The notes beneath the pieces were generated by a model. That model ran no database searches. It saw only the letters and a program-made list of their open reading frames with translations, and was not told the DNA's origin. 64,000 bases of DNA from Galerina marginata. Lineage: Eukaryota > Basidiomycota > Agaricomycetes > Agaricales > Galerinaceae. The translations under genes were made by a program, and so were the position numbers. Below are positions 35,499-46,600 of the stretch, piece by piece (positions within the stretch are counted from its first letter, which is position 1; each line of letters begins with the position of its first letter). The stretch covers positions 2,976,001 to 3,040,000 of the forward strand of contig JAECYW010000005.1 of assembly GCA_023014335.1 (NCBI GenBank). Direction: 5' to 3'.

Positions 35499-36975
35499 CG
35501 GATACCTGGTGGACTCCCCGCCGTTCAAGGAAGGTTGGCAAATGAGCCAAAACAATGGTCGGCCGGTCAGTTTTCTGAGGTCGCCACGCAAAATTTGCAC
35601 GTGAACACTCACCTGGAGTTGACCTTCGCGGAAGATGTAACTGATTACAGACCCCAAGTTCATTGAAGAGTTGCCCTCTGTAATTCATTACGTTAAAATT
35701 GTATATTAGCAGTGTAATGCATTACTGAGTAATTAATTACACAGTCTTAAAGTATGTAACAGTGGCCTTTCAGGCCATATACCTTGGGTAATTAATTACT
35801 CAGTAACCCATTATGCTTCTCAGCTGAGCCACACCTATAATCAATTACTCAGTAACCCATTATGCTTCTCAGCTGAGCCACACCTATAATCAGTTACTCA
35901 GTAACCCATTATATTTCTCACCTTGGTACACCCATAATTGATTACTCAGTAATATATTATGGGTCATACCCAAGCCATGCCTGCACCTCTCACCTAGGCC
36001 ACACCCATAATTAATTACTCAGTAACCCATTATGCTTCCCACCAGAGCCATACCTGACATCCTGTAATTAATTATTCAGTAACTCATTATGCTTTTCACC
36101 TGAGCCATGCCTGTAATTGATTACTCAGTAACCCATTATGCTTTTCACCTGAGCCATGCCTGTAAAGGCTGTAATTAATTACTCAGTAACCCATTATACT
36201 TTTCACCTGAGCCATCCTGTAATTAATTACTCAGTAATCCATTATGCTTTTCACCTGAGCCATGCCTGTAATTAATTACTCAGTAACCCATTATGCTTCT
36301 GACCAGAGCCATGCCTGTAATTAGTTACTCAGTAATTTATTACTGGACTTCATTGGGCTATACCTATGCCTCCCACCTCAGCCAAACCTGTAATTGATTA
36401 CTCAGTAACCCATTATGCTTCTGACCAGAGCCATGCCTGTAATTAATTACTCAGTAACCTATTATGCTTCTCACCTAGGCCACACCCATAATTAATTACT
36501 CAGTAACCCATTATGCTTCTCACCAGAGCCATACCTATAATTAATTACTCAGTAATCCATTATGCTTTTCACCTGAGCCATGCCTGTAATTAATTACTCA
36601 GTAACCCATTATGCTTCTCACCAGAACCATACCTGTAATTAGTTACTCAGTAATTTATTACTGGACTTAATTGGGCTATACCTATGCCTCCCACCTCAGC
36701 CAAACCTGTAATTGATTACTCAGTAACCTATTATGCTTCTCACCAGAGCCATACCTATAATTAATTACTCAGTAATCCATTATGCTTTTCACCTGAGCCA
36801 TGCCTGTAATTAATTACTCAGTAACCTATTATACTTCCCACCTGGGCCACACCCATAATTAATTACTCAGTAATTTATTATGTGCTTTACACCAGAGCCT
36901 CACCCATAATTAATTACTCAGTAATTTATTATGTGCTTTACACCAGAGCCTCACCCATAATTTATTACTCAGTAA
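35499..36975 (+). repeat. left inverted arm with ~49-bp satellite array
   Basis: The first ~280 bp are unique arm sequence, matched in inverse at ~43058-43335. From about 35760 a unit of about 49 bp repeats roughly 23 times. It consists of TAATTAATTACTCAGTAACC, CATTATGCTTCTCACC and AGAGCCATGCC, with longer variants where a CTGGACTT...CTATACC spacer is added. Confidence 0.9.
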
Positions 36976-37010
36976 CATTCTCTAGGCATTGGCACAGTGT
37001 GCCAATGCCT
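36967..37010. repeat. near-perfect 41-bp palindrome
   Basis: Arms ATTCTCTAGGCATTGGCACA on either side of one central base. It lies exactly where the left satellite array stops, so it could form a hairpin or cruciform at that boundary. Confidence 0.85.
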
Positions 37011-37193
37011 AGAGAATGACTTGATGGGTCATTGGTAATTCTCATACTGTACACACTAGATAGTACTTCTCTTAATTATATGCGTCTAAAATTGTGTAAA
37101 TCAAAAGAATGTCATCTGAAATATGTTCATTTATCAGTTTTAAGTTAAAGTCCCACCATTCTCCCATCTATCTAGCTCCAGGCCACCTTTCCA

Positions 37194-37245
37194 CCGAAGA
37201 TTTTCTTACCAGAGGCACTTTTTAAAATGCCTCTGGTAAGAAAAT
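37194..37245. repeat. interrupted palindrome, MITE-like hairpin
   Basis: Arms TTTTCTTACCAGAGGCA and its complement surround a ~10-bp T/A-rich loop. A degenerate relative (TTACCAGAGGCGTTTTTC...) stands near 40929-40965. Confidence 0.75.
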
Positions 37246-38639
37246 CTTTGTGCGGAACTCACATTGGCGCCAATTAAGCGCCCAGTTCAACCTCAGCACA
37301 TGACCCGCCAACCCGTGTCATGGGTACGAGTTTCTGTAGGGTACGAAATCGCCTACCCATACCCATACCCTGACAAAACCCGCACCCTAACCCACACAAG
37401 TCATCGTGTAATTTGTACCCGTGGGCCGTGACAATGCCTACATCCACCTTAGTGTTGGATGGCTTTGGTTGATGATCACATGGATTTCATGTATGCAGCA
37501 TGCTGCTTCTTGAGCCTTTCACAATTCCTACAAAGAATTAGCTAGTTTACTCTTGATATACCAACTTACTTTTGTCGATATTGCTGCTGCCTTTCAGCCC
37601 CTGATCCTTTGGACAATGCAGACAGCTTCCTACAGGGTACAGAGTGATTCATGTTGGTGATGGTTGATGACCAGTTAGCCAGGTAGCGGCACCTTTGAAA
37701 TGGTATCTGAATGTCTTAGAGAAAACCCAACCAATAAGTATAATTGAGAAAATTCAATTTATTCCAATTTCTATATAACATAATGTTCAAGGACAGACAA
37801 ACTTCGCGATGTGATGATAAATTGCCATTGTAGGCATGTTGCTCCCGCAGCATTGTTTGATCAGGCGAGCTGAGCAAGATAGTTTCAGTTGTGGTGCTCC
37901 TCGCAGCATCATTCATGTCGGCGATCGCAGTTGCGATTGTCCCAAGTCGTCCAAATCGCTCCTGCGGCATCGTTCATGTTGGCGGTTGAGTCGCAGATGC
38001 AGTCGGCGTTGATCACTGTGTCGGCAGTCAAATCATTCATGCAGGCAGCCGAGTCTAGTCGCGGTCGTCCGAGTCGCTCCTGCGGTGTCATTCAAGCAAG
38101 CGGTCAAGTTGTCCCAAATTGTCCGAGGTGCTCCCGCGGCGACATTAATTTCGTTCCGAGCTGTCCGGGTCGCAGTCGCAGGTTCCAAGTGGCTTGCAAT
38201 GCTGCCGCGGCATCGTACATGTTAGTGGTGAGTAGCAGTTGCAGGTTTCAAGTGGCTTGCGATGCTCCCGGGGCATTCGCGCCATCGTATTCCCTTCACT
38301 TGTGTTTCCGTCAGGCGAGCTGAGGATGGACAGGTCGATTCTCGATGTGCTGGCTCCTGCGGCGTCTTTCTCGTCTTTGTGTACTTCATTGTTGGGGAGC
38401 CAGGTAACCTGTGTCAGTAGAACGTGTCAGCAGAACGTGTCAGCTTGGAGGAGAGGCAAGTGGTACGTACCCGGGATTTCCTTGACTTGTTATTCTTGTA
38501 CCCCATCGACCTTCCCAAGTCACTCCTCGTATCCTGATCAACCATGCCGTAGTGTAGGCTCAACATTGTTGAAGTCTTCGAGATTTGGAAGTCGGAGCGG
38601 CGAGGTTGACGAGTTTGTAATGGTGGCTGGCAAGATGTT

Positions 38640-38745
38640 GGCGACATGTTGGTGACGGGTTGGTGACGGGTTGGTGACGAGTTGGTGATGACCGTCACCA
38701 ACTCGTCACCAACCCGTCACCAACATGTCACCAACATTTTGGGCA
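38640..38745. repeat. GTTGGTGACGG tandem repeat facing its complement
   Basis: About four GTTGGTGACGG-like units are followed directly by CCGTCACCAAC-type units, giving a long imperfect hairpin. Confidence 0.8.
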
Positions 38746-38922
38746 GTCTGACCGCCGTCGAGCATACGAAGCACCTTTGCCCTCTGCTCAAACTCCGTGC
38801 TCGCTATGTTCATGCCGTCGCAGAGATGCCGACTGCCAAGGTGAGCAGCGCACTCGATCTTCCGATGGCCGGTGCACTGATGTCAACAGCCAATCCAGTA
38901 GGTCTCAGATAACCCACCTGCA

Positions 38923-38930
38923 CCTATATC
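38923..38930. repeat. target-site duplication of nested MITE, left
   Basis: CCTATATC, repeated exactly at 39598-39605. Confidence 0.85.
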
Positions 38931-39597
38931 TAGTGTTTGGAAGTCCAGTTAGAGGACTGCGAAAAGACCGAGACTGGACCGGGACTGAACTGGTAAAGAC
39001 CGGAAATTCGCAAGACTGATCAAGACCGCAACCGCGGTCCGGTCTTCGGTCTTCGTCAATCTCAAAATTGTAGAGACCGACGAAAAACCGGTTTAAACCG
39101 GTCTCAACCGGTCTTTTCGCGTATAAATTTGCACATAAATACGCCTGTTAAATACCTTTCGAACAATATAAATTTCATATTTTTTGGCCTGGAACTAAGA
39201 AAGTTATGGCCAAGTCTGTCAATTTTATTGAATTTGAGTATAACTCAGCCAATTCTTGAAGGAATACTATGTGTTTGCTTGTCAGTACCAAGGTAAACTC
39301 ATTTATTATTGTATTCAGTTCGATCTACAGGCTTATCCATGTAAAAAACAGTACATGTCAATGAAAATATATGATTATACATGGCTATCTACCCTTTTAA
39401 GAATATATTACCAGAAACTGAAAAGACCGGTTCAGACCGGTTAAAAGACCGCCCAAGACCGCCCAAGACTGCTCTAAACTGGTCTTGGTCAGTCTTGTGC
39501 GGTCCTTTGCAGTTAATGGACCGCAAAAGACCGGTCTCGGTCTCGGTCTTTGGATTTCAGACCCAAAGACCGGACCGGACCGGACTTTCAAACACTA
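38931..39597. mobile_element. nested hAT-type MITE, 667 bp
   Basis: Ends are TAGTGTTTGGAAGTCC and, inverted, TAGTGTTTGAAAGTCC, flanked by the 8-bp duplication CCTATATC. Both subterminal regions are packed with AGACCGG/CCGGTCT motifs in opposite orientations, as hAT transposase-binding subterminal repeats often are. There is no coding capacity. The 8-bp duplication and the TAGTGTT end place it with hAT elements, like the autonomous copy at 54825. Confidence 0.85.
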
Positions 39598-41379
39598 CCT
39601 ATATCAACTGCACGATGAGCCGCTGCCTCCCTCAACTGCTTTCCTCACCTCCAACTCCTAATCTATGCCTTCGTGAGTACCTGCCAATATTGTTACGAGT
39701 CCTATTTATAGGACTCGTTCTTTTATCGATCTGAACCCACCAAAAATTTGGCGGGGTGTAACGCTCAAGTTTCCGGCAGACGCCGATAGCTATTTTTAGT
39801 TCGCCCGTGGTCGTCGGTGATGCATCGGTGATGGTTCAACCATGTCCGTGTCGGCTCTGTGCTGGTTCCCTCCCTTGTTTCTCATTCCCGTCTCTCAATC
39901 GGAAGCCTCGAACTAGTTCGGCCAGTCTACTTACACATTCCTTCTCTAAAGACTCTATCTGACCAAACTCCGACAGGAACAGGCTTGTTTCAAGCCCCAC
40001 ACCTTTGGATAAGGCTGACGATGCCGGGCGCCCCTCCTCTTCAAGTTCCCTTGAGATGTGGGCCGGTAGGGGGATACCCAGGGTAGAGAAGAGGGGTTAA
40101 AGAGCATGAGGGAAGGCCCTAGTCGGGGGAAACAAGCAGGTACGAGGTGAATTAAGTCATACAACTCGATTCACATCCCCTTATCTCCCATCCACCTCCC
40201 CGCTCATCCAAACCGTAGACGTAGACACGTTGCGGTGTACGGTTACCCCATGCGCAGCCTCTGATCCCGCGACCCATAATATATGCCGATGAAAAGCAAG
40301 GCGACTGCTCGTCTATGTTTGGCAAGTCATCGAGTAGACATTATCAGCACGTAACCGACCCCGCGACCCCATTGCACATGCCGACGAAGAGCTAGGCAAA
40401 TGATCGTCCTCATTTGGCAAGCCACTCTCGTGTCTCCACATCCTGCGTCAAGCTCCACACCCCCAGCCCATGCACGCATCCAGTCTCTCGCGCACATTCC
40501 ATGACTTATCCGAGACTTTGAAATTAAGTATTGCCTTTGCTCACAGCATTCGATAACGCCAGCAATGATTACACCCAGCTCCCTCGTGTACAACCACTGT
40601 GTCTGACTACTCAAGCTCCTCGTTTGCCACCGATTTTGCCTCGCACCCGCCGGTTCGATCTGCCAACTTTATCCTCCCTAAATTTGACCACATCTTCGGC
40701 GATAGACTCCTCGTCCTGCCTGGTGAATTGTCTTCTTGGTGGTATTATCTTGGGCTTTCAAGCGTCATCTTGCAACAGGGAGTACAATTGTAGTATTTCC
40801 TTATTCTGTAGCCTTGCAATGTAACACTCTGAATGTCTAAATAAATCAGGAAACCTGTTATCTACAAAACTACCAGAATTAGCGGGAGCTGAGTTGATTT
40901 AACTACCATCAAAAACCCGTTTTGACCTTACCAGAGGCGTTTTTCAAAATGCCTCTGATAACAGTAGCTTCGCTTTTTCGTGTGCCACACTGCCTCTCTC
41001 CGCTCCCGCTTTGTGTCCCTCAATTAAACATCAACCGTTCAACTTATATTATAATTTTAAAGGATTGTTAGCCGTAGGATATAACTTCTTATTTCTTTAT
41101 TTCCTCTGCCTCGAATCTTGATATTCAGTTAATTTACTTTAATTACAATTCCATTCCATCAGACCCAGCGTGTAAATGTGGAAATTTATTATTGAAAGAT
41201 AGATTTAAAAGGAGAAGGGCTCGTAAATGCCATGCAAAGCATTGGCCTACAAAGCTAGTCTTGTTGTTGTCTTCTTCATAATGGGGGAGAGTGCAGGTTA
41301 TAATGACAAGGGCCAGGTATGCACTTGTATATCCATTCGCCCTTGTGTATCACTCATGTGGGCTGTACCCAGCACAGTT

Positions 41380-41900
41380 CTTTCAGCCCCGCCTTGGTGG
41401 GTGTTTAGCCCAGCCCCTACTTGCGGTCCTTTGTGCTGCACCATTTGCTTTACCCTGGCGTTTATTGTTGACCCTACCCGCGGCCGACGATTCATTGTAT
41501 TCTTACTCACCGTTGGCCCTACCCGCGGCTGATGGTGCAGCTTGTTGTCGTCCTACCCGCGGCTGATGGCGGCCGTATTTTTGCTCATCGTTGGCCCTAC
41601 CCGCGGCTGATGGTGCAGCTCTCGTCATTGCTGCACCATTTGCTTTCCCCTGGCGTTTATCGTTGGCCCTACCCGCGGCCGACGATTCATTGTATTCTTA
41701 CTCACCGTTGGCCCTACCCGCGGCTGATGGTGCAGCTCTCGTCATTTCCGCACCTGCTTGGCACCCGCGGCGATGGCATGTTGATTCATTGTTGGCCCTA
41801 CCTGCAGTTGATAGTGCTGTGGTTGCAGCTCGTTTTCGCTGCTCTTGCTGTGCTCATTGTTGGCCCTACCCACAGTTTATGGTGCATCTTGTTGTCTCAT
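41380..41900 (+). repeat. minisatellite with GTTGGCCCTACCCGCGGC core
   Basis: The core recurs about eight times, usually followed by TGATGGTGCAG or CGACGATTCATTG, with composite periods of roughly 55-130 bp. Some frames stay open through it only because of the periodicity. I do not regard them as genes. Confidence 0.8.
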
Positions 41901-42229
41901 GCGCCCTGGAACCATATTGTATGACATGCAAGCCTGAATACTTCAGGAACACAAAATTCCTGATTGATTATACCCACTCTCAAGGGCATACAAAGTGCAG
42001 TGCCTCCAGCTTCTTAATAACCTATGCTCGGGTGATTCCTCATCTTGCAAGAATTAATTCCAGTGCAGCAGAATGTGTAAATAATGGGATATCTTGTATC
42101 AGGAAGTTGGTCAGTTATATGAGTCAAGACAGGGCAATTATGTACACGCAGGTTTATCTGGGAATTTGGAATAGGCTAAAGATTCAGAGGATGAAGGGTC
42201 TATAGTGTGACTAGTGTTGAATTACAGGC

Positions 42230-43335
42230 TTGGGACAGGATTGAATCAATTAATAATTATTGGTTACTGAGTAATTAATTACAGCTATGGCTCTAGTGAG
42301 AAGCGTAATGGGTTACTGAGTAATGTATTATGGGTATGGCTTGGGTGAGAAGCATAATGGGTTACTGAGTAATTAATTATAGGTATGGCTCTGGTGAGAA
42401 GCATAATAGGTTACTGAGTAATCAATTACAGGTTTGGCTGAGGTGGGAGGCATAGGTATAGCCCAATTAAGTCCAGTAATAAATTACTGAGTAACTAATT
42501 ACAGGTATGGTTCTGGTGAGAAGCATAATGGGTTACTGAGTAATCAATTACAGGTTTGGCTGAGGTGGGAGGCATAGGTATAGCCCAATGAAGTCCAGTA
42601 ATAAATTACTGAGTAACTAATTACAGGCATGGCTCTGGTCAGAAGCATAATGGGTTACTGAGTAATTAATTACAGGCATGGCTCAGGTGAAAAGCATAAT
42701 GGATTACTGAGTAATTAATTACAGGATGGCTCAGGTGAAAAGTATAATGGGTTACTGAGTAATTAATTACAGGCATGGCTCAGGTGAAAAGCATAATGAG
42801 TTACTGAATAATTAATTACAGGATGTCAGGTATGGCTCTGGTGGGAAGCATAATGGGTTACTGAGTAATTAATTATGGGTGTGGCCTAGGTGAGAGGTGC
42901 AGGCATGGCTTGGGTATGACCCATAATATATTACTGAGTAATCAATTATGGGTGTACCAAGGTGAGAAATATAATGGGTTACTGAGCAACTGATTATAGG
43001 TGTGGCTCAGCTGAGAAGCATAATGGGTTACTGAGTAATTAATTACCCAAGGTATATGGCCTGAAAGGCCACTGTTACATACTTTAAGACTGTGTAATTA
43101 ATTACTCAGTAATGCATTACACTGCTAATATACATTTTTAACGTAATGAATTACAGAGGGCAACTCTTCAATGAACTTGGGGTCTGTAATCAGTTACATC
43201 TTCCGTGAAGGTCAACTCCAGGCGAGTGTTCACGTGCAAATTTTGCATGGCGACCTCAGAAAACTGACCGGCCGACCATTGTTTTGGCTCATTTGCCAAC
43301 CTTCCTTGAACGGCGGGGAGTCTGCGTGCTGTCCC
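42230..43335 (-). repeat. right inverted arm with satellite array
   Basis: About 15 units of the same ~49-bp satellite in reverse orientation (TTACTGAGTAATTAATTA...), then ~280 bp of unique arm sequence shared with 35499-35780. It has fewer units than the left arm, so the arms have diverged in copy number. Confidence 0.9.
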
Positions 43336-43343
43336 TATACTTT
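43336..43343. repeat. 8-bp target-site duplication, right copy
   Basis: TATACTTT, the second copy flanking the 7.84-kb element. Confidence 0.9.
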
Positions 43344-43500
43344 TGCACCTTGCACAAGCTTTCAGAGTCACGTCTATCGCACGGGTGTAACATTGTGGGT
43401 TACCACATTTTAGCCCTATGGTTTTCGCGGAAGCAACAATAACGCTGGGATCTTCTTCTACCTCTTTTTTTTTCTGAGAAGACGATTTTGAGGGAGGCAT
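43336..43500 (-). pseudogene. MYND zinc-finger gene, 5' part severed by insertion
   Basis: The ATG at 43500 opens a Ser/Lys-rich leader (MPPSKSSSQKKK) and the first half of a MYND finger (CGNPQCYTR, KACARCKS). The frame then runs into the transposon and would pick up foreign residues before a stop near 43168. Together with 35498-34767 it would code for a protein much like the paralogue at 19820-20703. The promoter is intact, so a truncated transcript may still be made. Confidence 0.9.
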
Positions 43501-43663
43501 TGATGGGAGAGAATAAAGGAGAGTACAGTGGCACCCGATTCGCGACGACTTCACGTGTTGTGATCGGAGTCCGAACCAGGGCTCAAACAACGCGTCCGCA
43601 TTTTGACGCGAACGAAACGCTTGTGCAGCTTGCTCGCCGTCTTGGGCGTTGTCGAAGCTCAAA
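43501..43663. promoter_or_regulatory. bidirectional promoter, SMC1 / broken MYND gene, with ACGCGT box
   Basis: This 163-bp gap lies between divergent starts. It contains ACGCGT at 43590-43595, the MBF/MCB core that drives G1/S genes in fungi, and a GACGCG half-match about 15 bp downstream. This suits a cohesin gene. Function is inferred from the motif only. Confidence 0.55.
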
Positions 43664-46600
43664 ATGCCTCTTGTGCGCATAGAAGTATGCGACTTTAAGT
43701 CGTATAGGTGAGTAAAGATATTGTTAATAGTGGAATGGACAAGCTAACGCGAACTAGAGGACACCAAACGATAGGTCCATTCATGAATTTCACATCGGTC
43801 GTTGGACCAAACGGAGCGGGGAAATCCAACTTAATGGACGCCATTTCATTTGTTCTGGGCGTAAAGAGCGCGCAGTTGCGGAGTTCTCAGCTGAAAGATC
43901 TGGTGTACCGCGGGAGACGGCTGGCTCGAGGTGACGCCGAGGAAGGTTCGGCGGCAGGGTCTGACGAAGAAGAGGAAGGAGAGGGTACCGCGAAGAAGGC
44001 GTGGGTCATGGCTGTATATGTCGACGACGACAAGAAGGAGTGGAAGTTCCAGAGAACGTAAGTTTTTGATTGTTCTGCCACAACCGTTGATACTGACTTG
44101 CATTCAGGATATCAACCACCGGCGCATCCGAATACAAGCTCAACAGCCGAGTCGTCACCTACTCAGCCTACAATGCTGCTCTTATCTCTCACAACATCCT
44201 TGTGAAGGCTAAGAACTTTCTCGTATTCCAGGGAGATGTCGAAGCTGTCGCGTCTCAATCCCCACGAGAGCTCTCTCGTCTTATCGAGCAGATCAGTGGA
44301 TCGTTAGAACTCGCATCGGAATACGAAAAGGCGAAGGAAGCGCAGGAGCGGGCGACAGAGAATGCCACTTTCAACTTTACGAAACGGAGAGGAATCGCTG
44401 GAGAGATTAAGCAGTACAAGGAACAGAAGACTGAGGCGGACCGATTCGATGCTCTATGTCAGGAGCGGGTAAGTGGCATCGTTATTTAATCATTTCTATA
44501 TCTCATATATAGCTATTCAGGACCAACTTATGCTTGAACGTATATTGACGAAACTGTACCACATCGATCTCGGGATTGAAGACAATACGCGGTCCATCGT
44601 CAAGAAAAACAAGGAACTTGCTGGCTTCCGACAAGAGCAGAAAGCACATGACAAAGAGTTGGAAGCTGCGCGAGCTGAACAGGCGAAAGCAAGAACAGCT
44701 GTTATGCAGAAAGAGAAGAGTATAAAGAAGGCAGAAAAGGCCTTGGAGGGCAAGGTACGTTGATGCTTTTTGTGTTGAAAAAATTTTCATGCTTCATGGA
44801 CGGATAGAGACCAGAACTAGTGGCCACAGAAGCCCAGATTACACACGCGACACGCAAGTTGAACAACGCGCAAAAGTCAAAGGAGGAACTTGCAAAGAAT
44901 GAGAAGCAGTTGGAGACGAAAGTTGCTACGTTGCAACAGGAGCTAGTGAGTGTGAGGAAAGCGGCTGAACGGGCTCAAGGTACGACTTGTCGGCTCTATT
45001 TTTCTGTTCTTGTCTTATTTTGTTTACAGAGGAACAACGAAACGCCTCACAACATAATATTGCACTGAGCGAAGAGAGTCTAGAAGAATATCGAAAACTG
45101 TCCGTCCTTTCGTTGAAAGCTTTTCTTTTTTTGGTCTGACTTTATTTGTAGGAAGGCCTCGTCCAGCGTCCTTGCTGTAGACGAACGACAGTCTCTGGAA
45201 TCTCTTACTCGAGAGGAAAAGACTGCTGCAAGAGCTTTAGCCCAGCTATCTGAAAAGGAGCAAGGGTTTGAAGAGAAGAAAGTCTCGCTGAAGGATGAGC
45301 TAAGCTCGCAGAACGAGAAGAAACAAGAGGTCAGCGTCGTTTTTTTGAGATCATTGTACTACTTCCTTATGCTTTGGACAGCTGGAAGAAAAAATTGCTT
45401 CTTTTCAAACCGAACTCGCGAATGTTCGACAGGAGCTTGATAATCAGCAATCTGAAAGGGCTCGGATAACGTGAGCATTTTTTTCTGGAAGGGGAGAAAT
45501 ATCATAACCTTGCTCCGTTTCTCAGGAAACTCCAAGTGGAGGCGGACGAGAAACTACAAAACGTTTATCACCAACTACTGCAAGCCGGTGTCGACAAGCA
45601 GGAGTCAGAGAAAGAGGCAAAACTGAAAGAAACACTCTCAAACCTCCAGCGCCTCTTCCCAGGTACGGTCTTCCGTCTTGCACCTACACTCCTATCCACA
45701 GCATCTAACCCTTCCAAGGCGTCCGCGGGCGCATCGTCGACCTCTGCAAACCCAGCCAACGGAAATACGAAACCGCCATTTCCGTCATCCTAGGCCGGAA
45801 CATCGACGCCATCGTCGTTGACGAAGAAAAAACCGCGATCGACTGCATCGAGTACATGCGCAACCAGCGTGCGGGGCAGGCGACGTTTATTCCGCTCGAC
45901 ACGATCCAGGTCAAGCCCGTGAACGACAAGTTCCGCTCGTTCGCGAAAGGCGCAAGGATGGCGGTGGATTTGGTGCAGTATGAGGCTGCGGTGGAACGCG
46001 CGATACACCACGCGTGTGGGAATGCGCTGGTGTGTGATACGATGGAGGTTGCGCGGTTTGTGTGTTATGAGAAGGGGCAGGAGGTTAAAGGTGTGTTTTT
46101 TTATTCCTTTTTTTCATGTTGTTTGGGCTTTTTTGAACCGGCTTTTGATAGCTGTTACTTTGGAGGGTACCATTATACATAAGAGTGGGCTTATCACTGG
46201 TGGTCGAAGCACTCATAACAGCAATAAGAAGTGGGACGAGAAGGACGTTCAAGGTGTGATATCTATACATTTCTCTCTTTTACTGATAATGACATACAAA
46301 TTTAGGTTTGATTCGTGCCCGGGATAATTTATTGGCGGAGCAGCGAGAGCTCAGCAAACAGAAGCCGCGCGGCAAGACGGACGAGTCTCTCATTGGCGAG
46401 ATTTCGCGGCTAGAGGCGAATACCACTGTTGCAAAAGACGACCTGGTACGTTAATCGATGTCGTCTTCTTTCTATTGTTTATTTTGCGTTACAGCGGGCT
46501 TGCAAACTCCGCATCACTGGTATTAAAGACGAGCTCAAGCACATCGACCGAGAGTTGAAGACGGTGTCTCCTGACTTGAAGAAGGTGGGTGTCTACCATT

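Larger units (their letters stand above)
35499..43335. mobile_element. 7.84-kb insertion with >1-kb satellite-type inverted arms
   Basis: This element sits between two copies of TATACTTT inside MYND exon 1. Its ends read CGGATACCTGGTGGACTCCC and, on the other strand, GGGACAGCACGCAGACTCCC. After ~13 poorly matching bases, near-identity begins at GACTCCCCGCCGTTCAAGG. It runs inward for several hundred bases, then continues as arrays of a shared satellite unit. The interior (37.0-42.2 kb) holds a nested MITE, hairpins, a Ser/Ala-coding imperfect repeat (37.9-38.3 kb) and a minisatellite, but no transposase, helicase or polymerase that I recognise. The 8-bp duplication fits hAT-like or KDZ-like superfamilies. 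The long arms resemble foldback or Mutator-like elements. It is likely non-autonomous and class assignment is open. Confidence 0.85.

Noticed and set aside
37380..37400. CCCTAACCC as a possible internal telomere repeat
   Set aside because: Only a single unit occurs, amid CCCATACCC-type variants. No array is present.
37889..38323. 145-codon frame inside the giant element as a possible accessory gene
   Set aside because: It is an imperfect tandem repeat (CTCCTGCGGCATCGTTCATG-like units) with cysteine/serine bias and no start context or domain.
41227..42205. Overlapping long frames within the 41-42 kb region
   Set aside because: The frames follow the period of the GC-rich minisatellite and code low-complexity, repeated peptides with no conserved domain.
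35499..43335. Explanation as a tandem/inverted segmental duplication of the host gene
   Set aside because: The arms contain no MYND coding sequence, and the exact 8-bp duplication with restored exon sequence fits transposition instead.
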